From NCBI RefSeq assembly GCF_000369045.1, contig NZ_KB849786.1, forward strand, positions 1,154,743 to 1,218,742: a DNA stretch of 64,000 nucleotides. The letters run 5' to 3'. The first letter of the stretch is position 1. The number at the start of each line of letters is the position of its first letter. The position numbers were made by a program, and so were the translations under genes. Positions 15,496 through 23,715 of this stretch are shown here, piece by piece. The stretch is from Acinetobacter pittii ATCC 19004 = CIP 70.29. GTDB lineage: Bacteria > Pseudomonadota > Gammaproteobacteria > Pseudomonadales > Moraxellaceae. The notes under the pieces were generated by a model. It did not search any database and had not been told where the DNA came from. It was given only the letters and a program-made list of their open reading frames with translations.

Positions 15496-16256
15496 AAATC
15501 ACCACGAATTCTTAAAATATGTACAATGAGTTCGATACGTTCTTTATAGTAAGCAACCAATTTATCATCTCTTGTTCTAACTTTATTTAACCAAAGCGCT
15601 GATGGAAAAACTGATCCAAAAATAACTGCGTAAATCCAATACCAGTCCGTATGTTTTAATACAAACATATTAGGAAGAACCAAGGTAATTATTAAATAAA
15701 TTGAAATACCAAACCCACATATAGTTATGGCAAAAGGTATAAACCTATTGGAATAAACATCCATTTTCTGTTTCTTGCAATGTTCATGTTCTTTTAGAAG
15801 CTCATTTGAACTGACATCCCACAAGGTTTGCGGTTCTTTTTTATTCTGTTTTTTCAACTCTTCAAGAACTTCTAATTCACGCTGGATCCTTAACTGCTCT
15901 TGAATATCAAGCTCTCTTTGTCTTTGAATTGCCTGATTTCTTTTTAATTCTTCTTGTTGTTTTTGGATTTCCTGTTGCCGTTTCAAGTCAGCTTCATCAT
16001 CTAGGGCAAAGATATCACATCCACAATGAACACATTCTCTCGTACGTTTCCAAGTCCAGCCTTCACATTGAGGGCAATCTCTTCCGTTAGGATGATCTTG
16101 TGGAGGAGCTTCTTTACCATTTTTAATTAAATACTTATTACCCTGAACTAAATCACCCTTGAGCTTATTGATCTCTGTCACACCTTCTTTACCAACAACA
16201 TCCCCTAAAATTTTATGGATTTTAATGTTTTTTTCATCATCGCCCATATTTTTCAT
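15492..16256 (-). CDS. Lysogeny cargo: zinc-ribbon, coiled-coil, two-helix membrane protein
   Basis: A 254-residue protein. Residues about 25-45 contain KLKGDLVQGNKYLIKNG. Residues about 60-82 hold a zinc ribbon (CPQC, then CVHCGC). A long Gln/Glu/Arg coiled coil spans about 88-145. Two transmembrane helices follow (FAITICGFGISIYLIITLVL and YWIYAVIFGSVFPSALWL), and the C-terminus is basic. The GD-[LI]-V-x-G-x-K motif recurs at the C-terminus of the repressor gene product next door. It is co-oriented with the repressor, 18 bases downstream. A superinfection-exclusion or defence role is plausible but not shown. Confidence 0.8.
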   Translation of the reverse strand: MKNMGDDEKNIKIHKILGDVVGKEGVTEINKLKGDLVQGNKYLIKNGKEAPPQDHPNGRDCPQCEGWTWKRTRECVHCGCDIFALDDEADLKRQQEIQKQQEELKRNQAIQRQRELDIQEQLRIQRELEVLEELKKQNKKEPQTLWDVSSNELLKEHEHCKKQKMDVYSNRFIPFAITICGFGISIYLIITLVLPNMFVLKHTDWYWIYAVIFGSVFPSALWLNKVRTRDDKLVAYYKERIELIVHILRIRGDL

Positions 16257-16273
16257 ACCTTAATTCCTCCCAG

Positions 16274-16750
16274 CTATTTGGCTACATGCTTATCTCCATT
16301 CACGATATCACCCCGTTGCTTACCAACTTTTACTTTGGTTTTATTCTGGGTGACTGGAGCATTATTAACAGTTTGTTTTTTAGCATTATATTGGGTGCCA
16401 TTTCCAGTGTTGGAAATCTCAGTTACGACATTTTTTGTCGCATCCTCACCACTTAATAACAACATCAAAACTTTATTTTTTATTTCAGTAGTTGATTGCT
16501 CATATTTTTGAGCAATGATTAGCGCTTCTGGGCTTACTAGTGGGACTACTTTTTGACCTGTAATAATGTAATCAACATCAAGGCCATAATCTTTTAAAAG
16601 CAGCAACTTATCTAAAGGTATATTTCCTTTTTCACACCAATTATAAAGTGTATTACGAGCAATTCCTAAGTCTCTTGATAACTGACTAACTCCAATTCTA
16701 TCTACTTCCGCGCGCAATCTTTCATTAAAATTGTTCAAAATAATGATCAT
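16274..16750 (-). CDS. Prophage repressor, HTH family
   Basis: A 158-residue protein. Residues about 8-60 form a helix-turn-helix (VSQLSRDLGIARNTLYNWCEKGNIPLDKLLLL). A C-terminal Asn/Gly-rich tail includes GNGTQYNAKKQTVNNAPVTQNKTKVKVG and GDIVNGDKHVAK, perhaps an oligomerisation or beta-helical tail. It is transcribed away from the early genes and is the natural immunity repressor. Two 18-bp palindromes TGCTCA-N6-TGAGCA, one in the early promoter and one inside this gene, are its likely operators. There is no LexA-type Ser/Lys protease domain, so SOS self-cleavage is not expected. Confidence 0.85.
   Translation of the reverse strand: MIIILNNFNERLRAEVDRIGVSQLSRDLGIARNTLYNWCEKGNIPLDKLLLLKDYGLDVDYIITGQKVVPLVSPEALIIAQKYEQSTTEIKNKVLMLLLSGEDATKNVVTEISNTGNGTQYNAKKQTVNNAPVTQNKTKVKVGKQRGDIVNGDKHVAK
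16497..16514. promoter_or_regulatory. Intragenic operator palindrome TGCTCA-N6-TGAGCA
   Basis: A perfect inverted repeat with an 18-bp core, extendable to ATTGCTCA/TGAGCAAT, inside the repressor coding sequence. It has the same half-sites and spacer length as the palindrome in the early promoter, about 266 bp away. It may be an auxiliary operator for looping or autoregulation. Confidence 0.7.
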
Positions 16751-16756
16751 CCATTA

Positions 16757-16786
16757 TTGACATGCTCAAAATATTGAGCAATTATA
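16757..16786 (+). promoter_or_regulatory. Early promoter with operator filling the -35/-10 spacer
   Basis: A perfect TTGACA (16757-16762) is followed by the 18-bp palindrome TGCTCA-AAATAT-TGAGCA (16763-16780) and then ATTATA (16781-16786). The palindrome occupies the whole spacer, so a bound repressor would exclude RNA polymerase. On the other strand ATTATA reads TATAAT, a perfect -10 that could serve the divergent repressor gene. Confidence 0.8.
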
Positions 16787-16842
16787 AAGTCCAAGGTTCA
16801 ACTTAAATCGAATTAAATCGCACAAATTAGAGGGTCAAATTT

Positions 16843-17049
16843 ATGACGATTAAAACTCCAGCTCAAGTCAAAGCCCAGTTTGAGAAAACAGGTGAAACCG
16901 TTACTGATTGGGCTATTCAACATGGTTACACCCCACAAGATGTATATAAGGTTTTGAATGGTCAAGCCAAATGTAAGCGTGGAAAAGGTCATCAAATCGC
17001 TGTCCAACTTGGCATAAAACCAAACAGTGAGAAAAATATCACTGCTTAA
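16843..17049 (+). CDS. Cro/Ner-like early regulator
   Basis: A 68-residue basic protein, first gene of the early operon and divergent from the repressor. It has a helix-turn-helix look (TVTDWAIQHGYTPQDVYKVLNGQAKCKRGKGHQIAVQLGI), with the KxxRGKGHxIAxxLGI ending typical of small phage DNA-binding proteins that replace Ner in BcepMu-type phages. It should turn down the repressor and early promoters during lytic growth. Start ATG preceded by TTAGAGGGTCAAATTT. Confidence 0.85.
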   Translation: MTIKTPAQVKAQFEKTGETVTDWAIQHGYTPQDVYKVLNGQAKCKRGKGHQIAVQLGIKPNSEKNITA

Positions 17050-17056
17050 CCTAATG

Positions 17057-17082
17057 TGCACATTTTTGCACACTTTTGCACA
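17057..17082. repeat. Three TGCACA repeats at exact 10-bp spacing
   Basis: TGCACA occurs at 17057, 17067 and 17077, separated by TTTT or CTTT. The copies are on the same face of the helix, directly downstream of the Cro-like gene and upstream of the ribosome-binding site (AAGGGA) of the next small gene. It is a candidate operator array. Confidence 0.75.
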
Positions 17083-17093
17083 AGGGAAAAGAT

Positions 17094-17255
17094 ATGGGAC
17101 CAAAAAGAAAAGTTAACGAAGTGCTAATCATCATTTATGTGCTGATTTTTTGTATGAGTTTTAGCTTTGTTGGATGGGCAATGGCAGAGCAAGACAACCA
17201 AATCCTCCGAGATGAACTTGTATTACCCAAACACAGCTTAGGAGATGGTCACTAA
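17094..17255 (+). CDS. Small early membrane protein, 53 aa
   Basis: A short ORF after AAGGGAAAAGAT with a basic start (GPKRKVNE), one transmembrane helix (VLIIIYVLIFCMSFSFVGWAMA) and a polar tail (EQDNQILRDELVLPKHS). Its stop overlaps the next ATG as TAATG, as is usual for coupled genes. Function unknown. Single-helix early proteins of this kind occur in many phages as host-modifying or exclusion factors. Confidence 0.65.
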   Translation: MGPKRKVNEVLIIIYVLIFCMSFSFVGWAMAEQDNQILRDELVLPKHSLGDGH

Positions 17256-17551
17256 TGTCAGCAACAAATAAATCAGCAGAGAAAGTTCTACGTGTTTTAT
17301 TCGCGCTACGCGGTCATTACGTTTTCGGCCTTAGCAATAAACAGCTTTCTGAAAGCTTGAAAGAAACACCTGTATTTATTACTCGCGCACTCCAAACCCT
17401 TGAAGCGGATGGTTGGGCAGAAAAACGTGACAACGGCAACTATGCCCCAAGTGTGAAGGCGGTCAAATTTGCAACAGCTTGTAAAGAAGAATATGACCGT
17501 GTTCAAGCACGAATTAATGAATACAACCAACGTCTTAACACACAGTTTTAA
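17255..17551 (+). CDS. Winged-helix DNA-binding protein
   Basis: A 98-residue protein with an IclR-like winged helix: AEKVLRVLFALRGHYVFGLSNKQLSESLKETPVFITRALQTLEADGWAEKRDNGNYAPS. It lacks any effector domain, so it probably regulates phage early transcription or assists transposition. It overlaps the preceding stop by one base and lies in the operon just before the DUF3102-like gene. Similar small winged-helix proteins occur upstream of transposase genes in BcepMu-like phages. Confidence 0.8.
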   Translation: MSATNKSAEKVLRVLFALRGHYVFGLSNKQLSESLKETPVFITRALQTLEADGWAEKRDNGNYAPSVKAVKFATACKEEYDRVQARINEYNQRLNTQF

Positions 17552-17563
17552 TAAGGTTTCGTT

Positions 17564-18448
17564 ATGAGCAATGAAGTAGTCACTGAAGTTGAAATTCAAA
17601 ATCATACAAAGGCTGTTGCAGGTTTAGCAACGCAACTTGGTTATGAAGGAGCTTTAACTGTTGGTGTATTGGAAGATGAAATTCGCTTTTTCCAACAACG
17701 TACTGTTGAAGCAGTGATGGAGCTTGGCAAGCGCTTATTAATCTTAAAAGAGATTACACCGCATGGTGAGTTTAATAAGCGCGTTGAGATGTTGAATTTC
17801 ACCCCACGTATGGCACAAAAATTTATGTCAGCGGTGTTGAAATTCTCAAAAACGAATTCGAGTTCGCTTTTGCAGAAAGCTGGAAATCAAACAAAGTTGC
17901 TTGAGCTTGTGACGCTAGATGACGATGAAATACAAGTCATCGAACAAGGTGGAAGCATTGGTGAGGTTTCTTTAGACAGCATTGAAACTATGTCAGTACG
18001 CGAATTAAAAGATGAACTTCGCAAAATTAAAGCTGACAAAGAAGCTGGTGACTTACTCCTCCAAAAGAAAGACCAAAAGATTAACGAACTAGATGCAAAG
18101 CTCACAAAGCTCCAGAGTCCTGTTCAAATCAAAAAACGCGCTGAATCCGAAGAGCAACTAATTGCAGCTAAAGCTTTAGAAGAAGCCAACACCGCATGTT
18201 TAACAATGCACAACGACACAGTGCGTTTTAAAAATACGGTCAACTCAGTTTTAGACACCATCAACGAGCATGGCCTTTACAACATCCAAGAGCAACTTGA
18301 AGCCCTCGTAATCAGCGCATTTCAACAGATTGCCCAAACTAGTGTTGAGCTAGGAATTCAAATTGATTTTGAAACGATGGTAAACCCAGCATGGTTACCT
18401 GCGGATCAAGACGCTGCTGCATTTGATGCAACAAACGTGGAGCAGTAA
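17564..18448 (+). CDS. DUF3102-like early protein
   Basis: A 294-residue protein. The N-terminal part shows VMELGKRLLILKEITPHGEFNKRVEMLNFTPRMAQKFM, the typical pattern of DUF3102 (ELG..L...K..L.HG.F....E.LGFS.R.AQ.FM). The middle is a coiled coil (RELKDELRKIKADKEAGDLLLQKKDQKINELDAKL). It lies two bases before the transposase gene. DUF3102 proteins are common in Mu-like phages and plasmids, with no settled function; a DNA-binding accessory role is likely. Confidence 0.75.
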   Translation: MSNEVVTEVEIQNHTKAVAGLATQLGYEGALTVGVLEDEIRFFQQRTVEAVMELGKRLLILKEITPHGEFNKRVEMLNFTPRMAQKFMSAVLKFSKTNSSSLLQKAGNQTKLLELVTLDDDEIQVIEQGGSIGEVSLDSIETMSVRELKDELRKIKADKEAGDLLLQKKDQKINELDAKLTKLQSPVQIKKRAESEEQLIAAKALEEANTACLTMHNDTVRFKNTVNSVLDTINEHGLYNIQEQLEALVISAFQQIAQTSVELGIQIDFETMVNPAWLPADQDAAAFDATNVEQ

Positions 18449-18450
18449 TC

Positions 18451-20202
18451 ATGACAAATCCAAACTTAGCAAAACAAGATTATTTGCGTGAGATTGCAGC
18501 CAAACTTACTGCTGCTGAGTTTGGTGGGAAAGCTGCGATTGTTAAAACTGCTTGTGACTTTTTAAGTCTTAGCAAACCGCAACTTTACCGTGAACTTGAA
18601 AAAGTAGGTTTTAAATCTGAACGCAAACAACGCTCTGACAAAGGCAAAACAGTAGTACCAACTGAAGTAGCTGAAATGATTGGTGGCATGGTGCATGTGG
18701 CAACACGTGCCAATGGCAAAAAAACTTTACCAGTAACAACAGCACTTGAAATGCTCATTGCAGATGGTAAAGCGCCAAAAGTATCAGCGGCAACTGTTTC
18801 ACGCATCATGAAACAAAACATGTGCCATCCAAAACAGTTAGCAACACCATCGGCACATACACAGCAAAAATCGCTACACCCGAACCATGTTTGGCAAGTC
18901 GATGCATCTGTCTGTGTTTTGTTCTACCTCCCGCGAGGTGGTATGCAAGTCATGGATGAGAAAAAGTTCTACAAGAACAAACCTGCCAATGTGAAGAAAA
19001 TCGAAAATGATCGTGTGATTCGCTATGTCATGACCGACCACTATTCAGGTTCAATTTATGTTGAGTACGTGTACGGAAGTGAAAGCTCTGAAAACTTAAT
19101 TGAGATTTTCTTAAACGCTATTCAAAAACGCTCAGCTCAAGAACCTATGCACGGTGTGCCAAACATCCTCTACACAGACAAAGGTTGTGCCAACACCAGC
19201 GGATTGTTCAGGAATTTACTTGAACGCCTTGATGTAATGTTTATGGCCCATGCAACTGGTAATTCACAAGCAAAAGGTCAAGTTGAAAACGCTCAAAATA
19301 TTGTTGAAACACAGTTTGAAGGCCGTCTGCGTTTCATGCAGATCAACAACATCCAAGAACTAAATGCGAAAGCAGCTGATTGGCGCATGTACTGGAATGA
19401 AACCAAAATTCATAGCCGTACTAAGCGCAGCCGTAATGCTGTATGGCAAACCATTAAGCCTGAACAATTACGCATTGCTCCACCGATGGAATTATGCCGA
19501 GAACTTATCAGCACAGTACCAGTTGAAAAAACAGTAAAAGCCAACCTTACCGTTAGTCATGCCATTCAGGGCTATGGCTCACAAGACTATGACGTTCGCC
19601 ATGTTGATGGGGTTTATCCGAAAGCTAAATTGCAAATTGTTGTCAATCCATACCGTGCGCCATGCATCGATGTATTGACCAAGGATCAGCATGGCAATGA
19701 AGTCATTTTCACATGTGAACCACTGCAAGTTGATTGGGTCGGTTTTGGGAATGATGCGGCTGTTATTGGTGAAGAAATCAAATCAATGCCTCAAAGCGCA
19801 ATTGATGAAAACCGTAAACGCATTCTCAAGAACGCCTATGGCGCTGACACGCTGGAACAAGTTGACAAAGCAATTGCCAAGAAGAAACCAGCCTATGAAG
19901 GCCAGCTCAATGCTATGGCAGACGTTACAGCGGTTGAAGTTCCGACTTACATCAAACGTGCTGGTGAGCAAGTCACAACACCAAAACAACGTCGTGAATC
20001 TGCACCTATTTCAACAGTAGAAGCAGCAAAAGAAATCCGAGGCTTAATCGGTGACCTGTGGACCACGGATCACTACAAAGCCCTCAAAAAATCTTATCCA
20101 GATGGTTTAGTCCCTGCCGATGCAGTACGTGAAATTGCTGAAGCAATCAAGGCTGAACAAGAACTTCCACAACAACGACCACAACTTCGCGTTGTCGGTT
20201 AA
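18451..20202 (+). CDS. DDE transposase (MuA/TnpA-like, rve fold)
   Basis: A 583-residue enzyme that would integrate and replicate the phage by transposition. The N-terminus holds helix-turn-helix segments (LSLSKPQLYRELEKVGFKSER). The RNase H-fold core gives D151 in WQVDAS, D243 in YTDKGCANTS and E279 in KGQVENAQN, a DD(35)E triad. The C-terminal part has a beta-barrel-like region (YDVRHVDGVYPKAKLQIVVNPYRAP) and a helical tail that may contact the ATPase. The motif set fits BcepMu-type TnpA better than Mu A. Its probable end-binding sites are the TCCCA repeats at 26125-26160. Confidence 0.93.
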   Translation: MTNPNLAKQDYLREIAAKLTAAEFGGKAAIVKTACDFLSLSKPQLYRELEKVGFKSERKQRSDKGKTVVPTEVAEMIGGMVHVATRANGKKTLPVTTALEMLIADGKAPKVSAATVSRIMKQNMCHPKQLATPSAHTQQKSLHPNHVWQVDASVCVLFYLPRGGMQVMDEKKFYKNKPANVKKIENDRVIRYVMTDHYSGSIYVEYVYGSESSENLIEIFLNAIQKRSAQEPMHGVPNILYTDKGCANTSGLFRNLLERLDVMFMAHATGNSQAKGQVENAQNIVETQFEGRLRFMQINNIQELNAKAADWRMYWNETKIHSRTKRSRNAVWQTIKPEQLRIAPPMELCRELISTVPVEKTVKANLTVSHAIQGYGSQDYDVRHVDGVYPKAKLQIVVNPYRAPCIDVLTKDQHGNEVIFTCEPLQVDWVGFGNDAAVIGEEIKSMPQSAIDENRKRILKNAYGADTLEQVDKAIAKKKPAYEGQLNAMADVTAVEVPTYIKRAGEQVTTPKQRRESAPISTVEAAKEIRGLIGDLWTTDHYKALKKSYPDGLVPADAVREIAEAIKAEQELPQQRPQLRVVG

Positions 20203-20211
20203 GGAGCAACC

Positions 20212-21489
20212 ATGAAACAAAAAGACTGCTCGACAAAACTCAAGGATCTAATTTTAGACAACGGAATTATACAAGCTGACTTAGCTCGATACGTACAGCT
20301 AAGCGCGTCATCGATCAACATCATCATCAACTGCCTGAGATGGCCGAAGAAGAATACTGAGTTTGTGAAAGCCCGTTTTAAAGAGTTCTTGATCAACGCA
20401 AAGATTAGCGAGACAGAAATTGATGACGCATTCAACGAAATGTTTGATGCACCACCGCAAAAAACACTTCTCGAACGACTTGGCTCAGAAGCAGCAAGTG
20501 AAAGAGAACTAGACCATGTGTATCGCGCATTAGTAGCACGACATGGAAACAAACAAATTAATGAACTTTTAAATGAGGACGAACAAGCCATGTTGCTCGC
20601 AAAACAGTCGTTGACTCCACAAGCTAAAAAACTGTTTGGCTTGTTTGATAACCCTTTTACAAATGAAGTTCGCGCAGTTGAAGAACTGTTTTTGAACAGC
20701 GATATCAACTATGTGCGTCAAGCACTATATCAAACAGCAAAACATGGCGGATTCATTGCAATTTCTGGTGAGTCGGGTTCAGGTAAATCGACTTTACGAC
20801 GCGACCTTTTAGACCGTATTCGTCGTGAAAAATTACCAATTTTAATTATCGAACCATACGTCATTGCAACTGAAGATAATGACATTAAAGGTAAGACACT
20901 TAAATCAAGCCATATTGCTGAAGCAATTATTAATACGGTCAGTGCTGGTCAAGAAAAACCACGCATTTCTGCCGAGGGTCGTTTTCGCCAAGTTCATACG
21001 ATTTTAAAAAATTCAAGCGAAGCTGGTTATAGCCATTTATTAGTGATCGAAGAAGCTCACAGCTTGCCAATTGCCACTCTAAAACAATTAAAGCGTTTCT
21101 TTGAATTAGAAGATGGCTACAAAAAACTAATTGGAATCGTCTTAATTGGTCAGCCAGAACTTGCAAACAAATTAAGTGAGCGTAATCCCGCAGTTCGTGA
21201 AGTTGTTCAACGCTGTGAGAGCGTGACACTTGAACCTTTAACAAATACTTCATTGGTTGAGTACTTACAACACCGAGTAAAAAGCGTTGATAAAAAGCTG
21301 GAGTCGATCATCACTGAAGACGGTATTCAAGCAATTGTTGACCGCCTAACTCATATCAATAGCGCTGGCAAAACCACACGCTCACTTTTATATCCACTTG
21401 CCATTGGCAACTTGATTACCAGTTCAATGAACCTCGCAGCGGAAATTGGCGAGGACGTTATCACCCGCGACATCGTGATGGGGGTTTAA
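20212..21489 (+). CDS. Transposition ATPase (MuB/TnpB-like, AAA)
   Basis: A 425-residue protein with an N-terminal Xre-type helix-turn-helix (IIQADLARYVQLSASSINIIINCLRWP). The AAA ATPase follows: Walker A GESGSGKST at residues 186-194, Walker B LLVIEEAH near 277-284, then LIGQPEL (sensor) and VREVVQRCE (Arg finger region), as in the ExeA/MuB group. It would select target DNA and activate the transposase. Its gene starts 9 bases after the transposase stop, behind AAGGAGCAACC. Confidence 0.92.
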   Translation: MKQKDCSTKLKDLILDNGIIQADLARYVQLSASSINIIINCLRWPKKNTEFVKARFKEFLINAKISETEIDDAFNEMFDAPPQKTLLERLGSEAASERELDHVYRALVARHGNKQINELLNEDEQAMLLAKQSLTPQAKKLFGLFDNPFTNEVRAVEELFLNSDINYVRQALYQTAKHGGFIAISGESGSGKSTLRRDLLDRIRREKLPILIIEPYVIATEDNDIKGKTLKSSHIAEAIINTVSAGQEKPRISAEGRFRQVHTILKNSSEAGYSHLLVIEEAHSLPIATLKQLKRFFELEDGYKKLIGIVLIGQPELANKLSERNPAVREVVQRCESVTLEPLTNTSLVEYLQHRVKSVDKKLESIITEDGIQAIVDRLTHINSAGKTTRSLLYPLAIGNLITSSMNLAAEIGEDVITRDIVMGV

Positions 21490-21491
21490 GC

Positions 21492-21590
21492 ATGAATTTT
21501 AATTTAAGAAATGTACTGACTGTGAGCTTTTCGCTCTGGGCCTTTGGGGTTGCTGTGGTGATGGCTGTATTAGGAGGTTGCAATGGATAA
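21492..21590 (+). CDS. Tiny early membrane protein, 32 aa
   Basis: A 32-residue ORF two bases after the ATPase stop. It is one hydrophobic helix (VSFSLWAFGVAVVMAVLGG) with a terminal Cys. It overlaps the next small ORF, whose strong ribosome-binding site TAGGAGG is inside it. Reality is supported only by tight packing in the operon and by its membrane-helix composition. Confidence 0.45.
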   Translation: MNFNLRNVLTVSFSLWAFGVAVVMAVLGGCNG

Positions 21591-21678
21591 GGAATACGTC
21601 ATTGGCATGGTTTGCATCACGATCATGGTCGTTGCATGTGCTGGTTTTAACGCATTAAGCAAAATTTTCGGAGGTTGA
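21583..21678 (+). CDS. Tiny early membrane protein, 31 aa
   Basis: A 31-residue ORF with a strong ribosome-binding site (TTAGGAGGTTGCA) before its ATG. It is mainly one transmembrane helix (VIGMVCITIMVVACAGFNAL). A second strong site (CGGAGGTTGAG) near its end serves the next gene. The good translation signal makes it more likely real than its neighbour. Function unknown. Confidence 0.55.
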   Translation: MDKEYVIGMVCITIMVVACAGFNALSKIFGG

Positions 21679-21679
21679 G

Positions 21680-21898
21680 ATGGCTGATTTCGCAGATGTT
21701 GCAAGCACATTGTCTGAACAGGATTTAGACCATGCACTTGCCAACATTAAACACTTTGACCAAGTCAGCAACTATGAATGTGAAGACTGTGGTGCAGAAA
21801 TTCCAGAACGTCGTCGCGCTCTAGGCAACGTAAAGCTTTGCATTGACTGTCAAACAGCAGTTGAAAGCAAATCTAAGCATTTTCGAGGTGGTCTATGA
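21680..21898 (+). CDS. DksA/TraR-type zinc finger protein
   Basis: A 72-residue protein with the TraR/DksA C4 finger: YECEDCGAEIPERRRAL followed by KLCIDC, i.e. CxxC and CxxC separated by about 17 residues. Short TraR-like proteins bind the secondary channel of RNA polymerase and alter promoter choice. The helix before the finger (EQDLDHALANIKHFDQVS) fits the TraR N-terminal helix, which carries an acidic tip (ADFADVAS). Such genes are frequent in Mu-like phages. Confidence 0.88.
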   Translation: MADFADVASTLSEQDLDHALANIKHFDQVSNYECEDCGAEIPERRRALGNVKLCIDCQTAVESKSKHFRGGL

Positions 21899-22131
21899 AC
21901 ATCAAACAGAAACGCCAGCACTTCAACAAAGACTTAAATAAGTTAGTTGATAACAAACATGCGGTTATTCCCAATGAACTTACATGGGAACAGCTTCAGA
22001 AAATTTCTGATGATCCTGAATTTTTTGAACTGTACCAAGAAGCCTTACAAGGGGATTCTGGTGAAGACTGTGCTTGCCTAATTATCAAGGCAATCCACAA
22101 CGCATTGTTGCGACTTGTTGGGAGTCACTAA
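21895..22131 (+). CDS. Early protein of unknown function, 78 aa
   Basis: A small, mostly helical soluble protein (NIKQKRQHFNKDLNKLVDNKHAVIP, LTWEQLQKISDDPEFFELYQEAL, two Cys in DCACLIIKAIHNALLRLVG). It overlaps the TraR-like gene by 4 bases and abuts the next start. I do not recognise it. Its coupled position in the early operon supports that it is expressed. Confidence 0.65.
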   Translation: MNIKQKRQHFNKDLNKLVDNKHAVIPNELTWEQLQKISDDPEFFELYQEALQGDSGEDCACLIIKAIHNALLRLVGSH

Positions 22132-22815
22132 ATGAGAACTAGATGCCCAGCTTGCGGAGCAACAAACAGCCTAGATGCCCTATTAGGGCATGGTGAAGCC
22201 AGCAAAGCTTTTGTTGCTTCACTAAATCTGGTTGGTGATTTAGCTACGCCACTGGTCAAGTATTTGGGAATGTTCCGCCCTCAAAATCGTGAACTTACTT
22301 TTGATCGTACAGCTAAGTTACTTGGCGAAATTGCACCAGATGTTAACGCTCAACAGATAAAACGTGGTCATCAAAGTTACCCAGCTCCTAAAGCTGCTTG
22401 GATCTGGGCAATCAACACCATGCTTGAGCGTCGCGACCAAGGCAAATTGCAGTTGCCATTAAAAAATCACGGCTATCTGTATGAAGTGATCAGTTCATTC
22501 AAGCCAGAAAATGCGCCAGCTCCAGTCGAACGCACACCAACTCCAACACGTGCAAAAACTGAAGCTGAACGTGCAGCTGATCAGGCTCAACATGACCGTC
22601 AAAAATTCACACGCCCAAATACAAGCGTTACCGAAATGATGGGCTTTATCCATATGAATGAGAAGCAACCTGAGCGCGGGCTGAAGAACATTCCCAAAGA
22701 ACAACTTATGGCGCATGTCTCTCAAAACAAGCAGCCAGATGAAACTTTAGAACAGTGTTACCAACGCCTTAAGGCTGCGGAAATTGAATCAGAACAAGGA
22801 GCAACACATGAATAA
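22132..22815 (+). CDS. Early protein with N-terminal CPAC motif, 227 aa
   Basis: The N-terminus TRCPACGATNSLDALLGHGEA looks like half a zinc ribbon, because only one CxxC is visible. A helical region follows (FVASLNLVGDLATPLVKYLGMFRPQNRELTFDRTAKLLGEIAPDV). The C-terminus is charged (ERTPTPTRAKTEAERAADQAQHDRQ). Proteins of this type sit downstream of TraR-like genes in several transposable phages and are uncharacterised. It overlaps the DUF3164 gene start. Confidence 0.7.
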   Translation: MRTRCPACGATNSLDALLGHGEASKAFVASLNLVGDLATPLVKYLGMFRPQNRELTFDRTAKLLGEIAPDVNAQQIKRGHQSYPAPKAAWIWAINTMLERRDQGKLQLPLKNHGYLYEVISSFKPENAPAPVERTPTPTRAKTEAERAADQAQHDRQKFTRPNTSVTEMMGFIHMNEKQPERGLKNIPKEQLMAHVSQNKQPDETLEQCYQRLKAAEIESEQGATHE

Positions 22816-23425
22816 GCCTATTACAGAAGGTTATTGGGAAAACGCTTCAGGTGCATTTGTACCAGAAGCCAATGTCAAAGAAATTGACAAATTGCGCGAC
22901 CAAACGGTTCGCAAACTTCATGAGAAAGCGAAAGAAATCCATGACCTTTTAAAGGAGTTCAAAATTGAAGGCTTTGCTGATATTGCCAGCTTTATCCAAA
23001 TTTCTACCGACCAATACGGTGCAAAAGTTGGTGGCAATAAAGGCAACGTAACACTCATGACCTATGACGGACGTTTGAAAATCCAACGCAATATCGCGGA
23101 AAACATCAGCTTTGATGAGCGTCTGCAAGCTGCAAAACAACTCATTGATGAGTGCCTTGAAGAATGGACTGAAGGCAGCCGTGACGAAATCAAAGTCATC
23201 ATTAATAACGCATTCCACGTGGACAAAAAGGGAGACATCAGCACAACCAAAGTACTTGGATTAAAACGCATTGAAATCAACCACCCGAAATGGAAGCAAG
23301 CAATGCAAGCCATTTCAGACAGCATCAACATTATTGGCAGCAAAGCCTACTTACGTTTTTACACCCGCGATGACGCTACTGGTGGTTACTTACCGCTATC
23401 TCTAGACATCGCATCTATTTCTTAA
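22808..23425 (+). CDS. DUF3164 family early protein
   Basis: A 205-residue protein from the ATG at 22808, chosen because AAGGAGCAACAC precedes it. The family pattern is [76 protein letters not shown], then [23 protein letters not shown] and [26 protein letters not shown]3164 proteins occur in the early region of Mu-like phages, in the place where Mu has Gam. Their function is not established. Confidence 0.88.
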   Translation: MNKPITEGYWENASGAFVPEANVKEIDKLRDQTVRKLHEKAKEIHDLLKEFKIEGFADIASFIQISTDQYGAKVGGNKGNVTLMTYDGRLKIQRNIAENISFDERLQAAKQLIDECLEEWTEGSRDEIKVIINNAFHVDKKGDISTTKVLGLKRIEINHPKWKQAMQAISDSINIIGSKAYLRFYTRDDATGGYLPLSLDIASIS

Positions 23426-23442
23426 AACAGGAACTTTTAAAC

Positions 23443-23715
23443 ATGAATAAATCTGACTTAATCGCAAACATCGCAATGGACGCTGAATTAACTAAATCAC
23501 AAGCAGCAGCAGCACTACAAGCGGTAGAAGATGCAATCGCTGCGGCTTTAGCTGAAGGCGGAAGTGTTTCTTGGATTGGCTTCGGAACTTTTACCGTAAA
23601 AGAGCGCGCTGCGCGTACTGGCCGTAACCCTAAAACGGGTGAAGAAATTCAAATTGCAGCTGCAAAAGCACCTTCATTCAAGGCAGGAAAGGCACTAAAA
23701 GAGGCTATTAAGTAA
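23443..23715 (+). CDS. HU-family DNA-binding protein
   Basis: A 90-residue histone-like protein with the standard HU/IHF fold: [31 protein letters not shown], then [34 protein letters not shown] with the DNA-intercalating RNPKTGE arm, and [15 protein letters not shown]. Phage-borne HU probably helps build the transpososome or shapes phage DNA. It is distinct from the chromosomal HU by position in the early operon. Confidence 0.95.
   Translation: MNKSDLIANIAMDAELTKSQAAAALQAVEDAIAAALAEGGSVSWIGFGTFTVKERAARTGRNPKTGEEIQIAAAKAPSFKAGKALKEAIK

Noticed and set aside
22808..23425. Mu Gam homologue
   Set aside because: The position fits, but the sequence follows the DUF3164 pattern and not the Gam/Ku coiled-coil pattern.
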